64,000 nucleotides of DNA from Monosporascus cannonballus (Eukaryota; Ascomycota; Sordariomycetes; Xylariales): positions 143,530 through 207,529 of the forward strand of contig QJNS01000139.1 in NCBI GenBank assembly GCA_004154925.1. Direction: 5' to 3'. Under the pieces are notes generated by a model. The model was not told where the DNA came from. It was given only the letters and a program-made list of their open reading frames with translations, and made no database searches. Position numbers and translations under genes: made by a program. Below, in pieces: positions 26,585 to 38,511 of this stretch. Numbering within the stretch: position 1 is the stretch's first letter; every line of letters begins with the position of its first letter.

Positions 26585-26749
26585 TACCCTCTTAGTACCT
26601 TAAAGTATTTACGGTATTAATTTGTATAACTTTTAAAACTATGATTATTTATTTTATTTTGTTGCGGTAATTAAATTTTCTTAATTAATTAATTTTTTTA
26701 AATATCTTTAATAAAACGTCCCGTTATTTATTAAAGGCTTTTATAATAT

Positions 26750-29410
26750 TTATTAATTTTAATTATTTTTTGAAATATTTAAAAAGTTCGCGTAATAAAG
26801 TTTTTGTTAAATCGTTAATTAATATATTGCCCGTAAACGCATAATATATTTTTATTAAGTTTCTTTTTGTAATCTATCGTAATTAATAATTATATATATT
26901 TATATATCGTAATTTCGTTTTTAATAAAATAATATAGGTATTAACAAATTATACGGTTTATCAATTATTATACTATATATTTACCGGTTTTATATTTAAA
27001 ATAAAGTTTAATATTTTAATTAATCGAAAATTAATTAAGGTTTTTTTAATAATTTATATAAAAAATAATAAGTCCGTTTTTATTATAAAAATAATTGTTA
27101 TATTTTGCTTTTTTACTTTTTATTTTATTATTTTTCCGAATAATTTTATAACGTAACCTTAAAAACTTTTCAATTAATCGTATTATTCGGGAAAGAAATG
27201 TCGTTTAAAATATTTAATAAATTTTTATTCTCGAATTATATCCTTAACGCTTTGGTTATAATTAAATATAATACAATTTAATTAATAACTTTATAATATA
27301 AGTTATTAATTTTTAAATTAAATCGAATAAATCGGAATACCGCAAAAAATATATCGGATTACATATTAATTATTACGAAAAAAATAAAATTATTTTTTTG
27401 ATATTTATTAATAAAAACTAAATAAATCAAATTAAAATTCGATAAATTTACAATATGAATTATAAGTATTTTTAAAAAGTTATATAATTTTTTTAAATAT
27501 TGAATTAATTAGCTTATAAATAAAGTTAAATTAAAATAATTAATTTTTTTAGGTTTAAGTTTAATTATTTTAATGCCGAAAAATTATTATAAGTTTTTAC
27601 GCTTTATTAAGATATACCGTTTTTATATTTATTAAATTAACTAAATAACGAAATATAAATTTTTTTTCGTAATATATAATAATAATATTATTTATTAAAA
27701 AATAAATACCTTTTAACAGATAAAATAATAAGATTTATAAAAATAACATTAAGTTTTAAATTTTTAAACGTTTTAATAAAATTCTTTTATTCTAATAAAA
27801 ATAATTCCCTTAATTTATATGATAACGTTTTAATTAGGAAAATCTTATTACGGTACGGATATTCTAAAAACATTTATATATATATTTCGTAAATTACGTT
27901 GATATTTATAAAGATGTTTATAACGTTATATTACTGAAATTTTATGTCGAATTTAATTATAATAATAATAAAAACTTAAAATATCTTTTTAATAAAAATA
28001 ATTACGTATATAATATTATAAATAGTTTTAAATTATTGATTATTTTATATAATAAAACTGGTCTTATATTTTTAAAATTAATTATATTTATTACATATAT
28101 AAATATATACTTATATATATTATTAAACATATTTCTTGTTAATAAAGAATTAATTAACGGCCTTTTAAAATCGTATTTTTTATAGTTTTATTAATAAAAC
28201 TTTTCGGCTTTACGGATTATTTTCTTTAATAAGTATAAACTTAGCTTTTTATGGCCTTACGAAAACAACAGTAAATTACGTTTATATATTTGGTTTTATA
28301 ATTTAAATACTTTTTTATATCCTAAAATATTAATATTTTTCTGAATAAAATATTATATATTTCGAGTAATTAATTTTTTTAAACTGTTATAGCTTACCGG
28401 CCGGTGATCGTACGTACTTATAAAAAAAGTTAAACGTCTTATATTAAACACAGTTTTTTGTATCCTATATTCTTTTCAGAAAATACTTTTTTAATACGGA
28501 ATATATAAGATGCTTACGTTTATAATGCGTAAAGTATTTTTATATTTTTACCGTTATTTTAATTTCAATAATACAAGAAAAACTTAAGGTTATTTTTATT
28601 TTTTCTGTAGCCGTAATAATCGTAATAATTATTAAAGTAAACGTTAATACCGTTAATAATTCAAAAAAGGAAATAATTCGAATATAACAATGATATAAAA
28701 ATAATTAATCCCTTCCAAATAAGCTCATTTTTCCTTATTTTATACTAATATTTCTTTGGAATTATTTTTATTATTTAGCCTGTAAATAAATAATTTTTTT
28801 AGGTTTTTATTTTTTTTATATTTAAATTAAATAATTGTGATTTTAATTTAATATATGTATTTACTACAATAAGTTTTACAATTTGTTTTTTATAATATGT
28901 AAAAAATCGTTTTTGAAACTTTTAATTTCACTTAAAAAATAAGGTATTTATTAAATTATATATTTTATATAATAATAATTCCACCAATTAATAAGTTTTG
29001 AATTTAGTAAATATTCGCATATCGATAACCAACGAAATAATTAACTTATATTTTAGGATTTAATTTTTAAAATCTTTATTTTTTTATAACGGTAATTATC
29101 ATAACATAAGCCATATAGCCGTATATTCGCAAATAAACTTATTAAAGCTTTTAATAAAGTATTATAATGCTGTTTTTATACGTCAAATAAATATAATAAA
29201 TTTCGTATAAGCTTTATTAAAAGAATAGGTATTTACAAATACAGTTATAGAAATATATTACTACTTTAAGGATATATACGATTAAAAACGAAAATAATTT
29301 AACGTTATTTTTTATTATAATTATATTTTGCGGAATTATATTTTTAAAATATTTTGCGCCCCCGTTCTGCGCTTGGGCATACCGTATTAAAGGCTTAAAT
29401 CTAATACTAA
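26750..29410 (-). pseudogene. Copia pol remnant (integrase, RT, RNase H)
   Basis: Reading the minus strand from the right: near 29400-29330 AQNGGAKYFKNI corresponds to the QNG(V)AER box at the end of the copia integrase core. Near 27712-27672 LINNIIII corresponds to the LYVDDIIL reverse transcriptase box, with both catalytic aspartates turned to asparagine by G-to-A. Near 26890-26760 KRNLIKIYYAFTGNIL and then DLTKTLLRELF match the end of copia RNase H (usually YVST...DxLTKAL). Upstream gag and protease (29.4-31.7 kb) were not read. Confidence 0.75.
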
Positions 29411-31727
29411 TAAAGCGATTAAAATATATTTCGAAATTAATAATTTTTTAGGACTTCCTTATGGCACTTAATGAATTATAAGAAAACTTTATTTTTGGTT
29501 TTTTAGAATTGTTAAGAAATATCGAAACGTTTTAATTAATATATGCAGTTTTCGATTCTCAAAATAAATATCCTAAATAAAACTTAAATATTTATCGATA
29601 GCAAATATAACGGATTTATATTTTTTAATGTTTTTTTCAAAATTTATAAAATCGATAATAATTTTTGGTTTAATCGGGATATGTTTTATAAATTACGATA
29701 TATTAACTTTTTATCTTTTATTTTATCATATATTTAATATTCGATTATTATAACATTTGTTAAGCGGATTGCATTCGTATAAAATTAAAATTAAATAATT
29801 ATTTCGAGACTTAGATAGCGTAATTTTACGTACTATATAATATCGTTATTAATCCGTAATAATCTCGTTATCCTTAAATTAACGTTTGATTTATAAGTAA
29901 TTAAGGTTATATAATATATTATGACTTTAATAGTTTCGTTAATAAATTAATTAAATTTATTTATTAACATAACAACTTTTAAATTAGATTTATTTCAATT
30001 ATAATTATTAATTCTTTTATGATTTTATTAATATCTTTTTCGAAATTACCGGAATAATATTATATTATCTATAAAGTTTTCGTAATAAATTACGTTGTAT
30101 AATATAATATTTTTTTACCGCTACAGTTTCGAAAAATTATATCAACTTTTTTGTACCCCTTAATCGGGACGAAATTATTATTTACGTATATTTCGTTACC
30201 TTATACGGTAAATTTAAAGTTCAAAAGTTTATTAATTAAATTAACGATACATCGCAAACCTTAATTCGAAAATAATTAAATTTCTTAAAAGGTAAAATAA
30301 AGTATTTATAACGTTACGTTAAATAATAATTAAAAAGTATGTTAATATTTATCGTATTCCCTTTAAGAATTAATTTGTTTTTTATACAATAATCTTTTCC
30401 ATAATTTTCGATAGGCGGTTAATATCTTTCTTTAGAAATTAATTGGCGAAAATTTAATTTTACATATATATTATTACGTTATTGTTAAAAGGAAAAGGTT
30501 CTGGGTTTTTTTTTAAATAATGCATAATAAAAATTAAATAATATATAGTAATTAATGAGGTACGCTTTATAACGGGTACCGTATATATTTAATTTTTAAC
30601 GTTTTTGCTTATTACAGTTTCGGTTCGTATAAGAAATTTTACGGTTATTCTGTTTCGGCTTACGGTTTAAGGGTTTTTTTACGGTTAAAAATTAATATTT
30701 TTGGGATTTTCCTAATTAATATTATTTTATTTAAAGGAATTTATAGGTATTCTATAAAACGTTGAAAATATTATTTTAATAATTTTTAATTATTATTCTA
30801 AATTCGTTATAATTTAATAATTTAATAAGGTCGTTATTATTTTCTAATAATTCATCGCATTATTATTAATTTCGGTTTTCTTACTATCTGGAAAATAATT
30901 GTCCAAATTGCGATTATAAAAACTAATATTATATATAAATTATTAACCTATATAATCGTTATTTTCGTTTCCAAAATATTATATCATTATCTTTAGGCCA
31001 TAATGTTTTGTGATTTTATAAATTATTTTTTGAAATTTTTGGTTAACTTCGAAATTTACTTTAGCTGTTTGTAATATTCCCATTAAGTATTAATTAGGAG
31101 TTTGTTATCGTATATTTTGCTAGGTTTCCTTAAGCTGGTATATTATTTTCGTAAGTTTTTTGCTCTAAAAAAACCAATATTTTTAATTATTGGAAATACC
31201 GATTTTAGGAATTATTTCGTAAAATCCTGAATTATTTTACGGAAAATATCGTATTTCTAATCTTTTTAAATATATGTCGTAAAATCTTAATTATAGGCTT
31301 ATTTGCTTTCAGTTGTTATTTTAAAGGTATTTATTAGGTAATTCGTTTAATTGATTTTGTCGGTAACTTTTCCGAAAAATATAAATATAAACGAAAACCG
31401 CTCAAGGTATTAATTTATATTATACAACGGATTAATATATTTAAATAAAAAATTATATTAAGTTTTATAAGTTTAATAAGTTATTAAAAATTTTAATTAA
31501 GATTAATATAATTCTAAATATTAAACGTATATAATTTAAATTGGGATTTGCTATTAAAGCGATTTTAATCTTTACATTCCTTATAAATAACGGAAGACGT
31601 GAACGGTACGGTCGCTATTATTTTTATTGGCGTATTATAATACTTATAATTAATAAATAGCTTATATCGTTTTAATAGCAATTAGTTAATTAATATATGC
31701 CTTAATTAAACGAATAAGGTTTTTAAT

Positions 31728-31890
31728 TATCTGATATAAGGGATATTAATTGTCAATATATTAATAACTAGTTGCAGGTGCTTTAAAATGCGTACTGAAC
31801 TTTAAGGTGATCTAGTCCCGGAACATATATGTTCCGATCGGAGGAAATCTTCCATATATGGGGTGCTAGAGCGCCCCCTACTAGCTGACA
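31728..31890 (-). repeat. 5' LTR of the copia element
   Basis: This is the less mutated copy at its outer end (CTAGCTGACA) and the more mutated at its inner end. It contains the perfect palindrome GGAACATATATGTTCC, shared with one substitution by the other LTR. Confidence 0.88.
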
Positions 31891-31957
31891 GTTTAAGTAT
31901 TCCTTATTACGGTAAATCTTGAAGTTTAAGGGCGAAGCTTTAAAAAAGAAAATAACG

Positions 31958-32054
31958 TATTACAGCCGTATTTATTATAATAATTACTATAATTACGATT
32001 ATTTTACTAAGTTTTTCCTCTGGTGGCGTAATAATATAATAAAGCTATAATACA
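31958..32054 (+). repeat. 132-bp repeat, copy 3 (internally shortened and decayed)
   Basis: It starts TATTACAGCC and carries a match to the GATTATTTCACCGATC...CTGGTGGCG segment of the copies at 1258 and 63030, after a gap in its first half. No target duplication is evident. Confidence 0.55.
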
Positions 32055-35000
32055 AAATTACTATGCCGTTTTCAAAAAACTTAAAAAACATATAACATTA
32101 TAATTAAAAACATTATTTTTTATTATAAATACAAATATCTAAATTAGTAATAATATATAATAATTCATGGTTATAACAATTATATTTTTATAATACTTGT
32201 ATAAATATATACTTAACTTGAGAACTATTTTAATAGTTTGTTTATTTACCATATTTATATAGTTATGAATTTGAAATAAAAACTTTATTATTAATCTTAT
32301 AAATATTATTACGAACAATTCTTTATATTATTTATCAAATGGATTTCTTTTACACGATTTAGTAAGCATAATAAAGTTTATAATAATATCGATACATATT
32401 TTAAGAGTAATAAAAATAAGAATTTTATTAATAGGTTTATAATATTAAAATAATAACATTAAAAAATATATATCGTTATTGTAAAATCAATTTATACTTT
32501 AAAAAGTCGTAATGTCGTTGGTTTAATATACAGTTTAACTATTAATACTTTGAATTTTTTTAAAAATTAAGCTAATATAAAAAATCCTTAATAAAATTTA
32601 CATTAACGTATCGATATCCTATTATACGCCTTTTGTTTCGCGAATTCGTCAAGGCGTTTAACGATAAAACTACTAAACTTTTCTTCGACGAAGTTTTCAA
32701 TAATTAACTAATTACATTTTTAAAAATTAAAACATTAAAACAAATATGAAAATATAATTCGAAATAAATAAAAAGATTAAAATTAATTTCGGCAAAAAAA
32801 TAAATTAAAGTTTACGGCTTTTAAAAAAAAGAACTTCGTTACTACTTAATAAAGTTATTAACAAAACGAAAAAACGAACAAAACCAAAAAACACAAAGAT
32901 TGTATTATTATATATAAACGAAAACTTAGGATTAAAAAATTAAGTAATTATTAAAATACTATTATATATAATGAAAAGCTATATTAACGATAACTGTTTT
33001 TAAAAGTATTGTAAATAAAAAAATTACAACATCAATAAAACGTTTTAATGAGGTTTTATTTTACTAAAATACGAAATAACTTGACAACTTTTAAAAATCC
33101 TAATATTATAAAATTAAATATTAATATTTTAATTATTTCCAGAAACACTAAGTAGAATATACTTAAATACTCATGGTAAAAATTAATAACTTTAAAAGTT
33201 ATTAATTAATTATTATAACTACAAATATCTGATAAAATATGTATCGTATGAATTATACCATATAATAATTAATCGGTATATTTCACATATTTTAATAAAT
33301 TAAAAATTAAAATGAATTATATATTATATTTACCTTTTTATTATAATTAATTTATTATACTTCGTTACGTTTTTACTTAGTATTAATTAATTATTTCCAA
33401 AATCTTTCAGTTATTATTATTAATTGTTATATATTTTTATTAAAATTTAAGTTTTATTAAATGGTATTTATAAAAATTATTTTTTATTTTGATTATTATT
33501 TTAACTTTGTTTCGTATTAGTTTTTATTGCTATTCCTTTTGAAATTTATTGGATATTGAATATTTTAAATTATATAACCATTTTTATTAAAATTGTAACA
33601 GGTATTTTATCGTATATTTTGTTGCTCAATTATTTTTAATTTTATAAATTTTAATGAAATGCTGCAAATCGTAAAAAGTAATTTACAGTTTCGTATTTAA
33701 TAACATTCTATACTTTTTTATACATTTGACATCTTTCTATGATATAATTATTCGTTTTTACGATTTTCAATACTACTTCTTTATGTAATATATTTATTCA
33801 TTATCGTTAATTATTTAAATTTAACCACTTAATTTTTGATCGTTTTTAAAAGTTTGATCAAATGTATTAATTAATATACTTATTTAATTATTTGTTAATT
33901 TTATTATACTTATAATACCTTTAAATACGATAATGTATTTGAATATCTATTTTATATAGCAAAGCACTAAATTCTATTACGTAATTTGGCGTTTGTTTTA
34001 GGCTATTAAAAGTTGCTGTAACATATATAATCAAAATTAATGGTTTTTAAGAAAAACAATTTTATTATGATAATTTAATTACGTAATATATTTTTCATTG
34101 ATTTTATATACTGCGTTAAAATTAATATACAATATTTTGGTTAAAAAATAAAGTATTACAAAAACACAGTTTAATACTTCTTAATATTTTTAAAGTACTT
34201 GTTAAATTCCAATATAAACATAGAAGTTTAAAATATATTCGTTAATGTAAAATAAACAGTGTTTTTAATTTAATATTAATTTTAATAAAAATATACATTT
34301 AAAAAGCTAGTTAATTATTAATTATAAAAAATTTAATTCGGTTAATAAATATATCGTACAGATTATATAAAAATTACTTTAGTACGCTAAATAATAATAA
34401 ATATATTTTGCATAATAAAATTATAAAAGAATAAATATTTACATAAAATAATCTTTTTTTCTTATTTTATTATCGTTTATTATTTTACTTTCTTAATTCT
34501 CTATACCTATATACGTACGTTCGTATTATATAATATTAATTTCTATTTTAAATAAATTATAAACATACGTTTATTTTTATACTATTAATTAAGTAATTAC
34601 TGCAAATACTTCAATTATTTATAATACGTTACAATAATATTTAAAATTTCTCTAAGTTTTGGTTACAATAAATAAATATTATAATATTTTCTTAAAAGGC
34701 GTATTATGTAATATCGTTTTTAATTAATTTACATAATACTTAAATTGTTAAAAGTTATTACTATAAATTAAGATTGATATAATATTAAATAATAACAACT
34801 TTAATTTCGTTAAAAATACTAAATTTAAGAAAAAAAACTTTAATATAGGATATTCGCACTTAAATTAAACAAAACATAATAATTATAATATTTATACGAC
34901 AAAATAACAACAATTTATTTTAATTTATTTATTTATAATACTAAATCAAAATATAAATTGCTTTATTAAAAATATATATATAATAAAGCAAACTAGCATA

Positions 35001-35301
35001 TAGCTATATAACTTAGTAATATTTTATACCTTATAATATTAATCGTTTAAATCTTTCGAATTTAATTATATTTAATGCTGGATAAAAATTAAAATTATTT
35101 TAATCCTTTTAAATAGCATTATATTTTTCTGTAAATTTAATTACGTATGTTCTATAAGTAACGTGTAATATATTTATAACCGTTATTCAAATTACCGTAA
35201 AATTAGGCCGTATAAATTTAAGTTTTTAGTTTTTTTTCTACGATCGTCTCCGAAGGCCGTAACCTTTTAAATCGTAATACCCAGCTTAACATTATCTTAG
35301 C
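32055..35301. other. RIP-decayed AT-rich stretch
   Basis: No confident gene. Around 32630-32890 one plus frame stays protein-like through RIP stops (RIRQGV..., FLRRSF..., FGKK...). It is probably a scrap of a retroelement, but I cannot assign it to a domain. Confidence 0.5.
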
Positions 35302-36254
35302 TATTTCATGCCTTTAGTAACTCGTTTCTATTTTGATATACTTTTATATATTTTGCCAGAGTGTTAAAATTAACTTATGAAATAACGTATTATTATAACG
35401 AATCAACAAAACCCAAATTAGAATTACGTAAAAACGCTTTTACTTAATATTTTTCTAAATAAAATAAACGATTTTCTTTCTTTGAATAATTAATTTAAAT
35501 CAAATAACATTGAAAGTTTATATTCTTATTAAATATGAATATATATATATAAGAGAAATTTCGAATCTTTTAAATAATAATTAAAATGAATTTAATTAAA
35601 TTAAAATTTCATAAAATTCTTACACGTTATATCTTTCTAATTCTAATAAAGAAAATATTACATATATTATTTTATTAGAAATTATTTATAAAGGATGTCA
35701 CAAAAGATTTTATTTCATTTTATATTTGTTCCTCTAGATTATTATTATTCTATTATAATTATTATATTTAAAATATTTTTTCTAGTTATAATATACTTAA
35801 ACTAAATTCGAAAAACTTAATATTTTATATAGGTATAAAATATAAATCAATATATATATAAGCTTTTTTAATTTTTAAAATTAAAAGGTAAATTAGTATA
35901 AATGAATTCAAATTTGAAAATATATATAAGTAACGGTATTATAATTATAATAATATAATTATTAATCATATGATTATATATCGAATTTGTTAATATATAT
36001 CATATTAAAAAATATATTTAATAGTTTTGTAATCGCATAAATCCTTATTTTTATATTTCGGCATTAAACAGCTAAAATTCATTAAATCTGAAATAATTTT
36101 ATATTTATAATCTGATAATTATATCGTATATATATAAAAATAGAATTATACGAATTTCTTTATATTAAAATATTTTTAAAACATCGAATTATTGAATATT
36201 ATATATAATAATTACGTCATTATAATTATAAAGACAATCAGGATTAAAAATAAT

Positions 36255-36410
36255 TATGATGATACGTATAGCTAGTTTTTATAAAATAGATTTGGATATT
36301 TAAGTCTTAATTAGGGTTTGGAATTACTGATCTTTTGATCTTGTGGTTAACGTCGTACCTTCGCTTATCTTACAATATTCCAAACTCTAATTGGGTGTAT
36401 CAGCCAACTT
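36255..36410 (+). repeat. Small MITE, copy 1 of 3
   Basis: The core is GGGTTTGGAATTACTGATC, followed by ATTCCAAACTCTAATTGGG. These two halves form imperfect terminal inverted repeats of about 25 bp around a ~60-bp centre containing GGTTAACGTCGTACC. Confidence 0.6.
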
Positions 36411-36640
36411 AGCGACCTGGGCGACATATCGATGGTTAGGATTCGATTCCCACAGGAGCGGCTATAGGCTAAAAAAGCTAAAAGGCAAATCGAAAAGATT
36501 TTAACCGCTATACGATTACAGACATATATGTCGTAAGGTTGTCAATCGCGCAATGTGCTTATAAGGCGCAATAAAGTCTTAGAAGTTTAACGCCTTATTA
36601 TACCCTCTGAAATTAGAACGATTCTATTAAAAAAAGAAGT
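36411..36640 (+). other. GC-richer segment with tRNA-like T-arm, unassigned
   Basis: GGTTAGGATTCGATTCCCAC (36434-36453) resembles a tRNA T arm or B box and is preceded by CTTAGCGACCTGGGCGAC. No acceptor stem or anticodon arm can be drawn, so it is not called as a tRNA gene. It could be part of a tRNA-derived SINE. Confidence 0.3.
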
Positions 36641-36644
36641 AGTT

Positions 36645-36775
36645 ATAATAATACGCACAGCTAGTCCTTATAAGGCTGATTTAGGTATCCAAACCCCAAT
36701 TGAGATGTGGAATTGCTGATCTTTTATTCCTGTAATTAACGTCCCATTCTTGCTTATTTCACAATAATATTAATT
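36645..36775 (+). repeat. Small MITE, copy 2 of 3
   Basis: It shares CACAGCTAGTCCTTATAAGG, CCAAACCCCAATTGAGATG and GGAATTGCTGATCTTTT with the other two copies. The right inverted end is lost or decayed. Confidence 0.6.
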
Positions 36776-37169
36776 AAGACTTTTTGCTTTTTTTCAAATG
36801 TTTTAATAAAATTAACCACGATTTAAAAATTGTACATACAATTAAAAACCTTTTTAAAAACCTTATATAAATATAATTTTTTCTATTTTCTACTTTTTTT
36901 TGTATTATTCTATTTAAAAATCTTATTTAAAAAATTAAAAAACTTTGTATAAAATAATATTAATTAAGGTCAAAAAAATATAAATTGTTATTAGGGCTTA
37001 TATTGGAAAGTTTATTATGTTTATAAATCTTTTATAAATTAAATTAACAAAATATTAAAAATTGCTTAATTACAGCTACGCTGTAAGCGTAACCATAACC
37101 TCTATAATAAGACCTGATTTTAATAAGACAAACTTAGCAATAGACGCTACCATGACTAACGGATTCTTG

Positions 37170-37295
37170 TGATTATATGCACAGCTGCTAGCCTTATAAG
37201 CTAGATTAGGGTGTCCAAACCCCAATTAGAGTTTGGAATTGCTGATCTTTGATATTGTACCTAGCGGCGCACCCTCTCTATCTTACAATACTCTT
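37170..37295 (+). repeat. Small MITE, copy 3 of 3
   Basis: This is the best preserved left part: CACAGCTGCTAGCCTTATAA, then CCAAACCCCAATTAGAG and TTTGGAATTGCTGATC. It lies just outside the foldback element's right end, 40 bp away. Confidence 0.6.
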
Positions 37296-37458
37296 AACGA
37301 ATTTCTAGAAATTTGGTACGACTTTTATAATCTGTATCTTTTAATTTATATACGGTATAAAAATAGCCCGGCCAGTTATACCAAGTAATAACAGATATTA
37401 TTTAACATTTTATTATTACTTAAGTATATTTTTATAAGATAATAGACAGCTATGAGCT

Positions 37459-37852
37459 TGTGACGGCTTGGCGGTTTAACCAACTATTAAACCTAAGTCG
37501 ACGGGTTTATGTTAGCAGGAGTATCGTGGGATTTTAAGCAATAGATATAATAACGTATTACGTCTTGTAATATTAGGGGCGTTTTGGGTAACGATGTTCC
37601 ATTACTAGCTAAAGCTATCTAAACTATGGAAATAACAAACGTATATATCCTTATTTTGGCTTAAGGTACTTAAGCGGCTTAAACCCTTAAGTCCCTTAAG
37701 CCCTTTGAACTTTTCTGCCGACTTAAAGGATTTAAGGCGTTTGGCGCTTTAAAACCTTTAAGCCAGTTACGTAACGCCTTAATTTAAGTCGGAACTTAAT
37801 CCTTTTATGGTTCCGACCGTCCGTAAAAAGCCAAAATCGTTAAGTCCTAATA
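37459..37852 (-). repeat. 3' LTR of gypsy-2
   Basis: It aligns with 43951-44343. Near 37670-37710 there is a run of CTTAAG-containing units (GGCTTAAACCC, TTAAGTCCCTTAAGCCC) that could act as promoter repeats. This copy is more RIP-mutated than the right one in its inner third. Confidence 0.88.
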
Positions 37853-38511
37853 CGATCTCCCCCTTTCCAGGATTTTTATCCTTAAAAATCAAATTACTTA
37901 TTTTGGTAATTTCGGTAAATATTTTTCCTTTTTATATACTTATTATGTTAAGTCGAATTAAAAAATTTCGTTTTCGTAAACGTATTAACGCTTTAATCCT
38001 TTTAGAACGCATTAAACGTTTTGGTTTTAAAATATTTTCTTATTTTCGTTATAAAAAAGAAGGTACGGAATATAAGGTTGCTTAAGGGTTTTTAAAATAT
38101 ACGTAATATATTTATTATAAGGGCCCTTATAACGTTTTTGGTTTTTCGGAAACCGAATACCAAAAGTTTTTTAACGAAAAAAACCGTTTAAAGCGTAAAA
38201 AGAAATAAGTTCGTAAAATATTGCGTATTGTTATTAATAAATTGGACCGTTTGCAAAAATAAAAGCGGTTATTCCGTTGCCATAATATGGAAATACTTCG
38301 TTAAAGGATTAAGGGCGTGGAGGCCATGGAAAAGTTTAAACGTTTAGAATAGGAACAAAAACAGTTGGAGGCTGCCGTCGTAATTATTACGTTAGCGCAG
38401 GCCGCGGCCGACTGGCCCGATATCCCGGTTATTAATTAATTAGCCATTAATTAGGACGCGCCCGTTATTATTAATGAAAATTTTGTAATAAGTATTGGGC
38501 GTTAATAAGGT
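37807..38511 (+). pseudogene. Antisense reading frame between pol and the 3' LTR of gypsy-2
   Basis: The frame runs opposite to pol. It is free of stops from 37807 to 38085, then stays protein-like in the same frame to about 38511, interrupted only by TAA and TAG that RIP would make from CAA and CAG. It reads a basic N-terminal part, then NRLKRKKK and NKLDRLQK, then an acidic, glutamine-rich coiled-coil-like part (EAMEKFKRLE, EQKQLEAAVV), then TLAQAAADWPDIPV, ending in GR. The ATG at 37807 is GTG in the other LTR, so it was probably created by RIP. The frame seems to have begun upstream inside the LTR U3 (open in the less mutated copy except for RIP-type stops). Gypsy-1 has the same frame. 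I do not recognise the protein family. Confidence 0.6.

Larger units (their letters stand above)
26422..31890 (-). mobile_element. Complete but decayed Ty1/copia retrotransposon
   Basis: Two 163-bp LTRs (26422-26584 and 31728-31890) end in TGTCAG...CTGACA or RIP versions of it. The element is flanked by a perfect 5-bp duplication GTTTA (26417-26421 and 31891-31895). Total length is 5469 bp, normal for copia. Coding motifs are on the minus strand, so the right LTR is the 5' LTR. Domain order from right to left is integrase, reverse transcriptase, RNase H, the copia order, which separates it from gypsy elements. Every frame is broken by RIP stops. Confidence 0.88.
35302..37131 (+). mobile_element. 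Foldback element, copy 2, carrying MITE insertions
   Basis: The left end, TTATCTTAGCTATTTCATG, aligns with 7831 onward, and similarity continues through CTCGTTTCTATTT and AACGAATCAAC to about 35450. The right-end module (36985-37131) matches 9033-9180, including the GCTGTAAGCG core and GACCTGATTTTAATAAGACAA end. The interior is very decayed and longer than copy 1, partly because two of three MITE copies lie within it. Confidence 0.5.
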
